Below, piece after piece: positions 1-8,320 of a stretch of 64,000 bases of DNA. The notes under the pieces were generated by a model. That model ran no database searches. It was not told the origin of the DNA and saw only the letters and a program-made list of their open reading frames with translations. Location: NCBI RefSeq assembly GCF_009720775.1, contig NZ_WNKW01000003.1:560028-624027 (forward strand), given 5' to 3'. The DNA comes from Pseudoduganella danionis. Lineage in GTDB: Bacteria > Pseudomonadota > Gammaproteobacteria > Burkholderiales > Burkholderiaceae_D. Position numbers and translations under genes: made by a program. How positions within the stretch are numbered: position 1 is the first letter of the stretch; every line of letters begins with the position of its first letter.

Positions 1-1
1 T

Positions 2-292
2 CAGGGTACGCTCTACCTCGCCATGCGCGACCTGAACGGCATCACCATCGCCCATCCCACCACCGCCCTGATCGGCAAGAACCTGCTCGATGTGCCTGAT
101 GCGGACGGCAAGCTATTCCGCCACGAGATGCTGGCGCTGGCGCGCGGCAAAGGCAGCGGCTGGGTCGACTACAAATTCCTCAACCCCAGAACGGGCAAGG
201 TGGAAGCCAAGACTACCTATGTGTTGCGGGTGGATGATGTGGCGCTGGAAGCAGGCGTCTACAAGCACGAGGACGGTGCGGGCCAGCACTGA
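2..292 (+). CDS. Cache-domain protein, C-terminal part (5' truncated by window)
   Basis: The frame is open from base 2 and ends at a stop at 290-292. The start lies outside the window, because the residues before the first internal Met (QGTLYLA) fit the same fold. The visible ~96 residues (YLAMRDLNGITIAHP, then GWVDYKFLNP, ending VYKHEDGAGQH) read like the second half of a single-Cache (sCache_2) ligand-binding domain. Such domains normally sense small molecules in the periplasm. No transmembrane helix or output domain follows, so this is either a free-standing periplasmic Cache protein or a sensor whose output domain is N-terminal. It lies 68 bp upstream of an MCP-like gene on the same strand, which suggests a shared sensory role (inference). 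Confidence 0.6.
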   Translation, partial: QGTLYLAMRDLNGITIAHPTTALIGKNLLDVPDADGKLFRHEMLALARGKGSGWVDYKFLNPRTGKVEAKTTYVLRVDDVALEAGVYKHEDGAGQH

Positions 293-360
293 GTCTGGCG
301 CTGCTCGCCTCATGATTTCGCCGGTATTGAGCCAATAATAAGCAAGCCACGAGAGGGACT

Positions 361-1431
361 ATGTTAAGCAAACTGCGGATAGGGCCGAAACTGCTGCTGG
401 CACCGGGGGTGGTGCTGATACTGCTGCTGGTGCTGTCGATAGGCGCGTATGCGGGACTGCTGCGCCAGCACCAGCGGCTGGAGGAAATGGTGCAGCTGCG
501 CGCCGTGCGGCTGAAGGCGGCCGATGATCTGGTGATCAGTGCCCACAAGGCGCACGCCGAAGCCTACCAGCTACTGACATGGATAAACGCCAGTTTCTCG
601 ACGGCGCGGGTGGATGCGCTGCTGCGCGAACTGCATGCGCGCCATGCGGTGCTCGATAGCCAGTTTGCCCGGCTCGAAATGAACACTCAAAACCAGCCGG
701 CCGAGCAGCGCTATGTGGCGCAGTCGCAGGCGGCGTATGGGCTGTATGTGAAAGCCGTGGCCGATGTGATTGAGCTGAGCATGGCCGATCATTCGATGGC
801 GGCCAACGCCATGTCCAAGGCCGAGCGCAGTTTCGACGTGGTGGCGCAACGGCTCGACGAACTGGCACGGCTGGAGCAGAGCCTCAGCGTGAACGCGTAT
901 GCACTTGCCGAGAGCGAGTTCGCCACCTTGAAAACCACGATGCCGCTGCTGGTAGCCGTGTCGATTGCCTTATCGCTGCTGGTGTCGTTGCAGGTACGGC
1001 GTGCGTTGCTGCGCGAGCTGCACGATATCGGCAGCACCGCCAGCAATCTGGCGCAGGGCAATCTGACGGTGCAGCAGCGCAGCTATGGGCGCGACGAGAT
1101 TGCCGAAACGGCGCGCACACTGGATGGCAGCATACGCAATCTGAACGCCACGCTCAGGAATATCTTGAGCTCCGCGCAAACCATAGGTAGCGCTTCGCGC
1201 ATGATCGCGGCCGGCACGGCGGACCTGCACATCAACGGGCTCGATAACGCCACCCAGCAAAAACTGGCGCTGGTGGAGCAGGCCGCCATGGCGGCCAGCA
1301 GCCTGCAGCAGCAGGCGGTCGATCTGTCCGAGGCTGTGGCCAAATTCAAGCTGGACGACTACACGCCGGCCGATCCGCCCGGCGCTCCGGAGCGCAACAG
1401 CCGCAAGCATCTGAGTGCTGTGCGCAACTGA
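361..1431 (+). CDS. MCP-like receptor lacking the kinase-control hairpin
   Basis: 356 aa, ATG preceded by GAGAGGGA. Order: cytoplasmic start, TM1 (about 11-33), a helical periplasmic segment like four-helix-bundle MCP sensors, TM2 (about 188-208), and a HAMP domain (about 210-262). The sequence then has MIAAGTADL, typical of the start of the MCP signalling domain, and within about ten residues QQKLALVEQAAMAASSLQQQ and AVAKFKLDD, typical of its very end. The roughly 170-180 residues normally between these, including the conserved hairpin tip that contacts CheA/CheW, are absent. The frame is intact. It may be an in-frame deletion remnant or a receptor that works through other partners. It cannot be a conventional chemoreceptor as written. 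Confidence 0.75.
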   Translation: MLSKLRIGPKLLLAPGVVLILLLVLSIGAYAGLLRQHQRLEEMVQLRAVRLKAADDLVISAHKAHAEAYQLLTWINASFSTARVDALLRELHARHAVLDSQFARLEMNTQNQPAEQRYVAQSQAAYGLYVKAVADVIELSMADHSMAANAMSKAERSFDVVAQRLDELARLEQSLSVNAYALAESEFATLKTTMPLLVAVSIALSLLVSLQVRRALLRELHDIGSTASNLAQGNLTVQQRSYGRDEIAETARTLDGSIRNLNATLRNILSSAQTIGSASRMIAAGTADLHINGLDNATQQKLALVEQAAMAASSLQQQAVDLSEAVAKFKLDDYTPADPPGAPERNSRKHLSAVRN

Positions 1432-1437
1432 AGCTGG

Positions 1438-1851
1438 CTAGGCCCGTAGCGGTTTCCAGCGGTCGCCGGGCTGCTGCAGGTATCTGGCGTACACATAGCG
1501 CCACGGCATGGCCAGCGGGATAATGATGACGCCGGCGCATTCATACAGCGTGCTGATGGTTGCTTCATCAATCTGGCCGGAACGCCATGCGGGCAGGGCT
1601 ATGGCCAGCATCCAGATGACTTTCCACATCAGTTCCCACATCAGCACGGGCAGCATCTGCAACGGATAACGCAGGCCCAGTATGCACAGCAGGCTGAAAG
1701 CGGTCAGCATGCAGCGGACTACGCCGGTGGATAGCGTCCATGGTTGGGCATGGTGCAGCACGCCCGGCCAGACCACCACGGCCAGACCGCAGCTGATAAT
1801 CAGGTAGACAAGGCGCAGCAGGTACAGTCTTACGGTGGATACTTCTGGCAT
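1438..1851 (-). CDS. Small multi-pass membrane protein, function unknown
   Basis: 137 aa, with about four hydrophobic segments (near residues 8-29, 43-60, 63-86 and 101-118) and a charged C-terminus (YARYLQQPGDRWKPLRA). The start ATG at 1849-1851 has a good Shine-Dalgarno (GGGAG). It is the last gene of a three-gene minus-strand operon, 21 bp downstream of the coiled-coil membrane protein, with an ArsR-like regulator first. I do not recognise the family. The Trp-rich stretch around MWELMWKVIWM in the third segment is its most distinctive feature. Co-expression with the regulator is inferred from spacing. Confidence 0.6.
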   Translation of the reverse strand: MPEVSTVRLYLLRLVYLIISCGLAVVVWPGVLHHAQPWTLSTGVVRCMLTAFSLLCILGLRYPLQMLPVLMWELMWKVIWMLAIALPAWRSGQIDEATISTLYECAGVIIIPLAMPWRYVYARYLQQPGDRWKPLRA

Positions 1852-1872
1852 GGTGGGCTCCCGCTCAGGTGA

Positions 1873-2130
1873 TTATTCGACTTGCTTGAGGACTTGCTCG
1901 ATGGCGGCGATACGTGTTTTCAGGTCGGCCAGATCGGCCTTCATGCCGCTCAGTGACTGTGCCGTGCTGCTCTGGGCATCGAGTGCCTGCTGTGCCATGG
2001 CGCGATAGGCTTCCTCGTGTGCATAGCGCAGTCTGGCCTGCTGCACGTTGGCGTAGTAGCGCAGCGCCGCGACGATGATGATGGCCAGCAGAGGCAGGAT
2101 GATGGTCAGGAAATATACATGTTCAGCCAT
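1873..2130 (-). CDS. Membrane-anchored coiled-coil protein, function unknown
   Basis: 85 aa. One N-terminal transmembrane helix (about residues 5-26, YFLTIILPLLAIIIVAALRY) is followed by a hydrophilic helical segment with heptad-like spacing (about 30-85, ending LADLKTRIAAIEQVLKQVE), so the C-terminal part is probably a coiled coil. It starts 9 bp after the stop of the ArsR-like gene and precedes another small membrane protein. Small proteins of this shape often accompany regulators in bacterial operons, but I can assign no specific function. Confidence 0.6.
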   Translation of the reverse strand: MAEHVYFLTIILPLLAIIIVAALRYYANVQQARLRYAHEEAYRAMAQQALDAQSSTAQSLSGMKADLADLKTRIAAIEQVLKQVE

Positions 2131-2139
2131 AGTCGTCTC

Positions 2140-2469
2140 TTATTCAGGTTGATCGGTCAGGGTGGCGGCGGCCGCTGCCAGCAGGGTAGGCGTGAGCCGG
2201 ACGTCGAACGGTGCTACTTCGAAAAAATTGAGTGCTTTGCCATCGGCTGACAGTTCCATCTGGCTGGTGACCAGCCCTGCGTCTTCCAGCTTCTGCAAGT
2301 GCAGATGCAGCAAGGGACGGCTGATCCCCAGTTCGCGCGCCAGCTGGCTGACGTAGTTGCGACCATGGCTGGTCAGCATGCCCATGATGCGCAAGCGGTG
2401 CGGGTTGGAGAGGGCCGCCAGCATGGCTAGCAACTGGTCGCCTTGCAGATGTTGTGATTTATCTGTCAT
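2140..2469 (-). CDS. ArsR-like winged helix transcriptional regulator
   Basis: 109 aa. The winged helix-turn-helix covers most of the protein: LLAMLAALSNPHRLRIMGML is the typical first helix pair, and SQLARELGISRPLLHLHLQK followed by LEDAGLV is the recognition helix and start of the wing. There is no Cys anywhere, so the Cys metal sites of ArsR/SmtB sensors are absent and the signal is probably not arsenite or a soft metal. It heads an operon with two small membrane proteins, and a palindromic sequence overlaps its own start codon, so autoregulation is plausible. The target genes are unknown. Confidence 0.75.
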   Translation of the reverse strand: MTDKSQHLQGDQLLAMLAALSNPHRLRIMGMLTSHGRNYVSQLARELGISRPLLHLHLQKLEDAGLVTSQMELSADGKALNFFEVAPFDVRLTPTLLAAAAATLTDQPE

Positions 2470-2491
2470 GTGTAAACATTATCTGACAGGT
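2461..2491. promoter_or_regulatory. Candidate operator overlapping the ArsR-like start codon
   Basis: Imperfect palindrome: atctgtc (2461-2467) and gacaggt (2485-2491) are inverted, six of seven bases matching, about 17 bases apart. A second short palindrome (atgt-gtaa-acat, 2468-2479) lies inside. The element covers the start codon and the bases just upstream, where a self-repressing ArsR-type protein would bind. Placement and symmetry are seen; the function is inferred. Confidence 0.35.
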
Positions 2492-2536
2492 GGTGGCGCG
2501 TCAAGCGGATTTTTGCGAACTAGGCGGGCCGGGAAT

Positions 2537-2567
2537 AAAAAAGGGCCAGACCTTGCGGTCTGACCCT
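2537..2567 (-). terminator. Rho-independent terminator of the gcv operon
   Basis: Read on the minus strand, a GC-rich stem GGGTCAGACC / GGTCTGGCCC with loop GCAA is followed by a run of six T. It lies about 45 bp after the gcvP stop codon. Confidence 0.85.
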
Positions 2568-2612
2568 CGCTGCTGCAGGCTGCCGCAGCAGCCATATCAG
2601 ACAGGTACAGAA

Positions 2613-5507
2613 TTACTCGTAGTCGCTCATCGGCGCGCAGCCGCAGAACAGGTTACGGTCGCCATAGACGTTGTCGGCACGGCCGACTGGTGGCCAGTAC
2701 TTCTGCTTGCGCAGCGATGGCACTGGGTAGGCAGCGACTTCGCGGCTGTACTGGCGTTCCCACTTGTCGGCGGTCAGCACTTCAGCGGTGTGCGGAGCGA
2801 ACTTCAGCGGGTTGTCCAGCTTGTCGAACTCGCCGCTTTCCACCTTGGCGATCTCGCCGCGGATGGTGATCATGGCGTCGATGAAGCGGTCCATTTCGGC
2901 TTTCGATTCCGACTCGGTCGGCTCGATCATCAGCGTGCCCGGTACCGGGAAGCTCATGGTCGGCGCGTGGAAGCCGAAGTCCATCAGGCGCTTGGCCACG
3001 TCTTCGTTGCTGATGCCGGTGGCATCCTGCAGCGGACGCAGGTCGATGATGCACTCGTGCGCAACCAGACCGTCGTGGCCCGAGTACAGCACTGGGTAGT
3101 GCGGCGACAGGCGGCGGGCGATGTAGTTGGCGTTCAGGATGGCCGTTTCGGTCGCAGCGGTCAGGCCTTCTGCGCCCATCATGGCGATGTACATCCACGA
3201 GATCGGCAGAATGCTGGCCGAGCCGAATGGTGCAGCGCTAACCGAGCTGATACCGTCTTCGCTGCGTACATAGCCGTTGGAGCGCTGGTTAGGCAGGAAC
3301 TTGGCGAGGTGTGCACCCACGCCGATAGGGCCTACGCCCGGGCCGCCACCACCGTGCGGAATGCAGAAGGTTTTGTGCAGGTTCAGGTGCGATACGTCGC
3401 CGCCGAAGGCGCCCGGTGCGGCCACGCCCACCAGTGCATTCATGTTGGCGCCGTCGATATAGACCTGGCCGCCGTGGCTGTGGATGATTTCGCACAGTTC
3501 CTGGATGCCTTCTTCGAACACACCGTGGGTCGATGGGTAGGTCACCATCACGCAGGCCAGATTCTTCGAGTGCAGTTCGGCCTTGGCTTTCAGGTCGGCC
3601 AGATCGACGTTACCGTTGGCGTCGCAAGCGGTGACGACCACCTGCATGCCGACCATGTTGGCCGAAGCAGGGTTGGTGCCGTGTGCCGAGGATGGAATCA
3701 GGCAGATGTTGCGGTGGCCTTCGCCACGCGACTGGTGGTAAGCCTGAATTACCAGCAGGCCGGCGTATTCGCCTTGCGAACCGGCGTTAGGCTGCAGCGA
3801 GATGGCGGCGTAGCCGGTCACTGCGCACAGCATTTCTTCCAGCTGGGCGATCATTTCGCGGTAGCCCACGGTTTGCGCCTGTGGTGCAAACGGGTGGATG
3901 TTGGAGAATTCAGGCCACGTCACAGGGATCATTTCCGAAGTGGCGTTCAGCTTCATGGTGCACGAACCCAGAGGGATCATGGTGCGGTCCAGCGCCAGAT
4001 CCTTGTCGGCCAGTGCGCGCAGGTAGCGCAGCATCTCGGTTTCCGAGTGGTAGCGGTTGAACACCGGGTGGCTCAGGTAGGCGCTGGTGCGGGCCAGTTC
4101 AGCGGCGTAGGCTGGTGCCACGGTTGCTTCCACAGCGTCCAGATCCGGGCAGACGGTGCTGCTGCCGGCGGCCTGTGCGAACACGGTCCACAGCAGGGCG
4201 ATGTCGTCGCGGGTGGTGGTTTCGTCCAGCGATACGCCGACGTGGGTAGCATCGATCTGGCGCAGGTTGACGCCATTGGCCAGTGCCGCAGCGTGTACGG
4301 CGGCAGCGTCTTTGACAGCCACGGTCAGGGTGTCGAAGAAGGTGGCGTTGACCACGCTGTAACCTTGGGCTTTCAGGTTGGCAGCGAGTACGCCGGTGTA
4401 GCGGTGCACGCGCTGGGCGATCTGCTGCAGGCCTTTAGGACCGTGGTAGACGGCGTACATGGACGCCATCACAGCCAGCAGCACCTGTGCGGTGCAGATG
4501 TTGGAAGTGGCTTTCTCGCGGCGGATGTGCTGCTCGCGGGTTTGCAGTGCCAGACGGTAGGCCTTGTTGCCCTGTGCGTCGATGGTCACACCGACCAGAC
4601 GGCCGGACATGCTGCGCTTGAATTCGTCGCGGGTGGCCAGATAGCCGGCGTGCGGGCCGCCGAAGCCCAGCGGTACGCCGAAGCGCTGGCTGTTACCGAC
4701 CACCACGTCGGCACCCCATTCGCCCGGTGGCGTCAGCATGGTCAGAGCCAGCAGGTCAGCGGCCACGATGACCATCGCGCCGGTCGCTTTGACGGTAGCA
4801 ACAGCCTCTTTGTAGTCGCGCACCACACCGTTCACGCCCGGGTATTGCAGCAGCACGCCGAAAGCGTCGCTTACGCCAGCCAGTTCGGCGGCGTCAAAGG
4901 TTTTGACTTCGATGCCCAGCGGTTTAGCGCGCGTCTGTACCACTTCCAGCGTCTGCGGCAGCACATCGTTGGCGACGTAGAAGGTGGTCGACTTGGATTT
5001 GCCCACGCGCTGGATCAGCGTCATGGCTTCGGCAGCAGCCGTGCCTTCGTCCAGCATCGATGCATTGGCGATGCCCATGCCGGTCAGGTCGGTGATGGTC
5101 TGCTGGAAGTTCAGGATGGCTTCCAGACGGCCTTGCGAAATCTCTGGCTGGTAAGGGGTGTAGGCGGTGTACCAGGCCGGGTTTTCGAAGATGTTACGCA
5201 GGATGACGCCCGGCGTATGGGTGTTGTAATAGCCCTGACCGATCAGCGACTTGAGTACCTGATTTTTCGAGGCGGTGGCTTTCAGCTTGGCCAGCGCATC
5301 CTGTTCCGGCAGTGGCTGGGCATAGGCGCCCAGTGGCAGCGGGTTCTTGTTGCGGATGTTGGCTGGAACCAGTGCGTCGATCAGGGCAGCGCGCGAGGCG
5401 TAGCCGAGCAGGGACAGCATTTCTTGCTGTTCAGCGGCGTCCGGGCCGATGTGGCGGGCGATGAAGGCGTCACGCGCTTCGAGTTGGGTCAGGCTGGTAC
5501 GGGTCAT
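2613..5507 (-). CDS. gcvP: Glycine dehydrogenase (decarboxylating), P-protein
   Basis: 964 aa, the usual length of the fused single-chain P-protein. It decarboxylates glycine using PLP and passes the aminomethyl group to the lipoyl arm of GcvH. The N-terminus ([19 protein letters not shown]) and the PLP-lysine region ([19 protein letters not shown], Lys near residue 712) are typical, as is the C-terminal [13 protein letters not shown]. It is the last gene of gcvT-gcvH-gcvP on the minus strand, 133 bp after gcvH, and ends at a strong terminator. Expression should depend on the glycine riboswitch upstream of gcvT. The start codon has only a weak Shine-Dalgarno. Confidence 0.98.
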   Translation of the reverse strand: MTRTSLTQLEARDAFIARHIGPDAAEQQEMLSLLGYASRAALIDALVPANIRNKNPLPLGAYAQPLPEQDALAKLKATASKNQVLKSLIGQGYYNTHTPGVILRNIFENPAWYTAYTPYQPEISQGRLEAILNFQQTITDLTGMGIANASMLDEGTAAAEAMTLIQRVGKSKSTTFYVANDVLPQTLEVVQTRAKPLGIEVKTFDAAELAGVSDAFGVLLQYPGVNGVVRDYKEAVATVKATGAMVIVAADLLALTMLTPPGEWGADVVVGNSQRFGVPLGFGGPHAGYLATRDEFKRSMSGRLVGVTIDAQGNKAYRLALQTREQHIRREKATSNICTAQVLLAVMASMYAVYHGPKGLQQIAQRVHRYTGVLAANLKAQGYSVVNATFFDTLTVAVKDAAAVHAAALANGVNLRQIDATHVGVSLDETTTRDDIALLWTVFAQAAGSSTVCPDLDAVEATVAPAYAAELARTSAYLSHPVFNRYHSETEMLRYLRALADKDLALDRTMIPLGSCTMKLNATSEMIPVTWPEFSNIHPFAPQAQTVGYREMIAQLEEMLCAVTGYAAISLQPNAGSQGEYAGLLVIQAYHQSRGEGHRNICLIPSSAHGTNPASANMVGMQVVVTACDANGNVDLADLKAKAELHSKNLACVMVTYPSTHGVFEEGIQELCEIIHSHGGQVYIDGANMNALVGVAAPGAFGGDVSHLNLHKTFCIPHGGGGPGVGPIGVGAHLAKFLPNQRSNGYVRSEDGISSVSAAPFGSASILPISWMYIAMMGAEGLTAATETAILNANYIARRLSPHYPVLYSGHDGLVAHECIIDLRPLQDATGISNEDVAKRLMDFGFHAPTMSFPVPGTLMIEPTESESKAEMDRFIDAMITIRGEIAKVESGEFDKLDNPLKFAPHTAEVLTADKWERQYSREVAAYPVPSLRKQKYWPPVGRADNVYGDRNLFCGCAPMSDYE

Positions 5508-5610
5508 GATGTGTCAGGGCCGATAGAGGAATACGAGGAAAACGGGGAGGTACTACCTTGCATTGCCGCCGGCGCAGCGGCAGCACTGCGCGTGGCTAGG
5601 CAATAAGCAA

Positions 5611-5632
5611 AAGGCCAGCGTAGGCTGGCCTT
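5611..5632 (-). terminator. Stem-loop between gcvH and gcvP
   Basis: On the minus strand the stem AAGGCCAGC / GCTGGCCTT (loop CTAC) lies just after the gcvH stop and is followed by only a short T stretch. It could be a leaky terminator or an mRNA-stabilising hairpin lowering gcvP expression relative to gcvTH. The stem is clear; the role is inferred. Confidence 0.5.
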
Positions 5633-5640
5633 AAGTTGCA

Positions 5641-6021
5641 TTAATGGTCGGTGGTCTTGCCGTAGGCGGCAGCGTCCAGCAGGCCATTGATGGCGCCAGC
5701 GTCAGCTGGTTTGATCTTGAACAGCCATGCAGCGTAGGCATCGCTGTTGATCGATTCAGGAGCGTTCACCACGTCGTCGTTGACGGCGATGATTTCACCG
5801 GCGATAGGAGCGTAGATATCGCTCGCTGCTTTGACCGATTCCACCACAGCGGCGTCGTCGCCGGCGCCGAAGCTGGCACCAACTTTAGGCAGTTCGACGA
5901 AAACGATGTCGCCCAGTGCATCCTGTGCGAATTCGGTGATGCCGACGGTAACGGTGCCGTCTGCTTCAGCGCGTACCCATTCGTGGGATTCGGTGTACTT
6001 CAGGTCTGCAGGGATATTCAT
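5641..6021 (-). CDS. gcvH: Glycine cleavage system H protein
   Basis: 126 aa, normal for GcvH. It is the lipoylated shuttle that carries the aminomethyl intermediate between the P and T proteins. The lipoylation site is in [17 protein letters not shown], with Lys64 as the modified residue, and the N-terminus ([14 protein letters not shown]) is typical. It lies 54 bp downstream of gcvT in the same operon. A stem-loop follows its stop codon. Confidence 0.98.
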   Translation of the reverse strand: MNIPADLKYTESHEWVRAEADGTVTVGITEFAQDALGDIVFVELPKVGASFGAGDDAAVVESVKAASDIYAPIAGEIIAVNDDVVNAPESINSDAYAAWLFKIKPADAGAINGLLDAAAYGKTTDH

Positions 6022-6075
6022 GTGTGGCTCCAGAGTGTGAGAGTGATGTTTATGATAATTGTCGATATCGGCTAA

Positions 6076-7197
6076 TCAGACAGCCAGAATTTTACCGTTA
6101 CGGACGAACGGCAGCTTAACTACCGAAGCGGCCAGTTTCTTGTCGCGGATTTCCACGTGCACGGTGTCGCCTACGGCCACGTTCATCGGCACGCGGGCCA
6201 GTGCAATCGCTTGCTGCATGGTCGGGCTGAAGGTGCCGGAAGTGATTTCGCCGGTAGCGTCGGTGCCGGCCACGATGACTTTCTGGTGGGCGCGCAGGAC
6301 GCCGCCTTTTTCGCGCAGGATCAGGCCGACGAACTGGGCGTTCTGGCCCATGCTCTGCAGGGCAGCCTTGCCGATGAAGTCACGCTCGGAAACCAGATCG
6401 ATGGTCCAAGCCAGACCGGCGTCCAGCGGGTTGACGGTTTCGTCCATGTCCTGACCGTACAGGTTCATGCCGGCTTCCAGACGCAGGGTGTCACGTGCAC
6501 CCAGACCGGCAGGTTTGACGCCAGCGGCAGTCAGCGCATTCCACAGCGCTTCGGCCTGTTCGGCAGCGACGCCGATTTCAAAGCCGTCTTCACCCGTGTA
6601 GCCGGTGCGGGCAATCATCGCCTCGCCGAATACGGCGCTCTGGGCAAAGGCCACGTTGAATGGTTTCATTTCAGCGCTGACAGCCTGCGATTCAGGAATC
6701 ACCTGCCATACCTTGGCGCGCGCGTTCGGGCCCTGCACGGCGATCAGTGCCATCGCGTTGGCGCCGTCACGGCGCTGGGTGATGGTCAGGCCGCTATTGG
6801 TAGCGGTGTTCTGCTGCTGCATCCATGCCACGTCTTTTTCTGCCGTGCCGGCGTTGACCACCAGACGGAACCAGCTTTCGTTGATGAAGTAGACGATCAG
6901 GTCGTCGATCACGAAGCCTTGCGGGTTCAGCATGCACGAGTACAGGGCTTTGCCCGATACCTGCAGCTTGTCGACGTTGTTGGCCAGCAGGCCGCGCAGG
7001 AAGGCGCGCACATTGTCGCCCTTGATATCGACTACGCACATGTGGGCCACGTCGAACATGCCGACATCGCTACGCACAGCATGGTGTTCTTCGATTTGCG
7101 AGCCGTAGTTGACAGGCATATCCCAGCCGCCGAAATCGACCATACGGGCGCCGGCTGCGCGGTGGGCATTATTGAGGGGGGTGGCTTTGAGCGTCAT
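6076..7197 (-). CDS. gcvT: Aminomethyltransferase, glycine cleavage T protein
   Basis: 373 aa from the ATG at 7195-7197 ([16 protein letters not shown]). An upstream in-frame Met at 7236 would add 13 residues not typical of the family. GcvT releases ammonia from the aminomethyl-lipoyl group and forms methylene-tetrahydrofolate. Family features are [23 protein letters not shown], the folate-binding region around [14 protein letters not shown], and the C-terminal barrel. First gene of gcvTHP, directly below the tandem glycine riboswitch. Confidence 0.97.
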   Translation of the reverse strand: MTLKATPLNNAHRAAGARMVDFGGWDMPVNYGSQIEEHHAVRSDVGMFDVAHMCVVDIKGDNVRAFLRGLLANNVDKLQVSGKALYSCMLNPQGFVIDDLIVYFINESWFRLVVNAGTAEKDVAWMQQQNTATNSGLTITQRRDGANAMALIAVQGPNARAKVWQVIPESQAVSAEMKPFNVAFAQSAVFGEAMIARTGYTGEDGFEIGVAAEQAEALWNALTAAGVKPAGLGARDTLRLEAGMNLYGQDMDETVNPLDAGLAWTIDLVSERDFIGKAALQSMGQNAQFVGLILREKGGVLRAHQKVIVAGTDATGEITSGTFSPTMQQAIALARVPMNVAVGDTVHVEIRDKKLAASVVKLPFVRNGKILAV

Positions 7198-7275
7198 GGT
7201 ACTCGGTCCAAATCGTGAGGGGTTAACAGAACACACAAGAAGCGCCCGCTAGTGCGGCACTTCGCAATGATCGCA

Positions 7276-7490
7276 GCCCCTCTGTCCTTGGTACCTGAGA
7301 GATTACGGGACGGGGATACCGTGCTCCGTGCGCCCCTTCGGTGGACTGCCGGCGTGTGCCGCAGTCGCTCTCCAGAGTTGGCCCAGTTGGCATCCCGCTG
7401 GTGCGGTCGCGCTGGTCCCTTGATTGGTCCTTTTGCCTGAGAGTTTTTGGGTAGTGCCCCTTCGGCGGCAACGCTGGTTTGCCCTCTCCC
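7276..7490 (-). promoter_or_regulatory. Tandem glycine riboswitch (gcvT leader)
   Basis: Reading the minus strand, two copies of the glycine-aptamer signature occur in series. Aptamer 1 (about 7490-7426) has GGGAGAG, GCCGCCGAAGGGGCA and AACTCTCAGGCAAAAGGACC. Aptamer 2 (about 7373-7276) has CTGGAGAGCG, CCGAAGGGGC and ATCTCTCAGGTACCAAGGAC. These are the conserved junctions of the two-aptamer glycine riboswitch, which normally switches gcv genes on when glycine is abundant. It ends about 80 bp before the gcvT start. No clear intrinsic terminator is visible in the expression platform, so control may be translational. Confidence 0.95.
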
Positions 7491-7504
7491 GATCAAGACT
7501 CGGG

Positions 7505-7534
7505 AATATATGTCAGAAACAGGGTTAATGTCAA
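7505..7534 (-). promoter_or_regulatory. Sigma-70-type promoter of the gcvTHP operon
   Basis: On the minus strand a consensus -35 TTGACA (7534-7529) and a -10 TATATT (7510-7505) are separated by 18 bp. The predicted transcript start falls near 7498, just upstream of the first riboswitch aptamer, so the positions support each other. Confidence 0.75.
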
Positions 7535-7665
7535 TCTGGAACGCATGGACAGGCCCGCTTGCAGGGCATGTGCGGCGCTTGAGGGCGCGCACGAAAGGCG
7601 CACGGCTGGCGCCCGTAAAACCTGAGCTTTGCTAGAATAAATTGCACCATTTCATGGGAGGTAAC

Positions 7666-8226
7666 ATGGGACAGGAAGCCGGAAAATATGCGGGGCACGG
7701 GTGGTACACCCTGTCGGGCGATGTGAATAGCGATATGGTGCGGCGTGTGTTCGACGCCGTGGCCGATATGACGGAAGACCACATCAGCACCGCGCATCTG
7801 CTGATCCAGTCGAACGGCGGCTATGTGAGCGACGGTATCTGCCTATACAACTACCTGAGCAAGCTGCCCATCAAGTTCATCACCTATAACGCGGGCGCCG
7901 TGGCGTCGATCGCCGTCACGCTGTTTCTGGCCGGCGCCGAGCGCTATGCCAGCAGCACTGCGCGCTTCATGGTGCACAAATCCCATGCCAGCGCGCCGCA
8001 GGGGGCCCGGCCCGATGCGCTGCGCATCATCGTGGAAGGCCTGCAGGCCGATGATGCGCGCACCGAGGCCATACTGCGCCAGCATGTGCAGCTGGAAGAG
8101 CAGCACTGGCGCATCCATGCCTATTCCGATCTGCACCTGACGGCCGCCGAGGCGCTGGGTGTGGGGCTGGTACACGGCGTGACGGATTTCATCCCACCGG
8201 CAGGGCAGTTGGTCTGCAACATCTGA
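7666..8226 (+). CDS. Orphan ClpP-like serine protease
   Basis: 186 aa from the ATG at 7666, which follows GGGAGGT; an in-frame ATG 24 bases earlier lacks such a site. The ClpP/crotonase fold is recognisable: LLIQSNGGYVSDGICLYNYL (oxyanion Gly pair), AGAVASIAVTLFLAG with Ser81, FMVHKSH with His104, and YSDLHLTAAEALGVGLVHGV with Asp155, so a Ser-His-Asp triad is present. It lacks neighbouring clpX or clpA and differs clearly from housekeeping ClpP (divergent N-terminus, long 105-150 segment). It may act alone or with an unknown unfoldase. It is transcribed divergently from the gcv operon. Confidence 0.85.
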   Translation: MGQEAGKYAGHGWYTLSGDVNSDMVRRVFDAVADMTEDHISTAHLLIQSNGGYVSDGICLYNYLSKLPIKFITYNAGAVASIAVTLFLAGAERYASSTARFMVHKSHASAPQGARPDALRIIVEGLQADDARTEAILRQHVQLEEQHWRIHAYSDLHLTAAEALGVGLVHGVTDFIPPAGQLVCNI

Positions 8227-8320
8227 AAATTTTCCGTGCAGAAATGCCTTGATGCTATTGCCATGTGGAAATAATGTGCCAGAATGATGGTAGGACAGAT
8301 TAAGGCAGAAATAACCGGCC

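Noticed and set aside
2490..5606. A 1038-codon open frame on the plus strand opposite gcvP
   Set aside because: It lies wholly antisense to the certain gcvP gene, has low-complexity composition (Val, His, Gln-rich) and no family resemblance. It arises from the biased codon use of gcvP.
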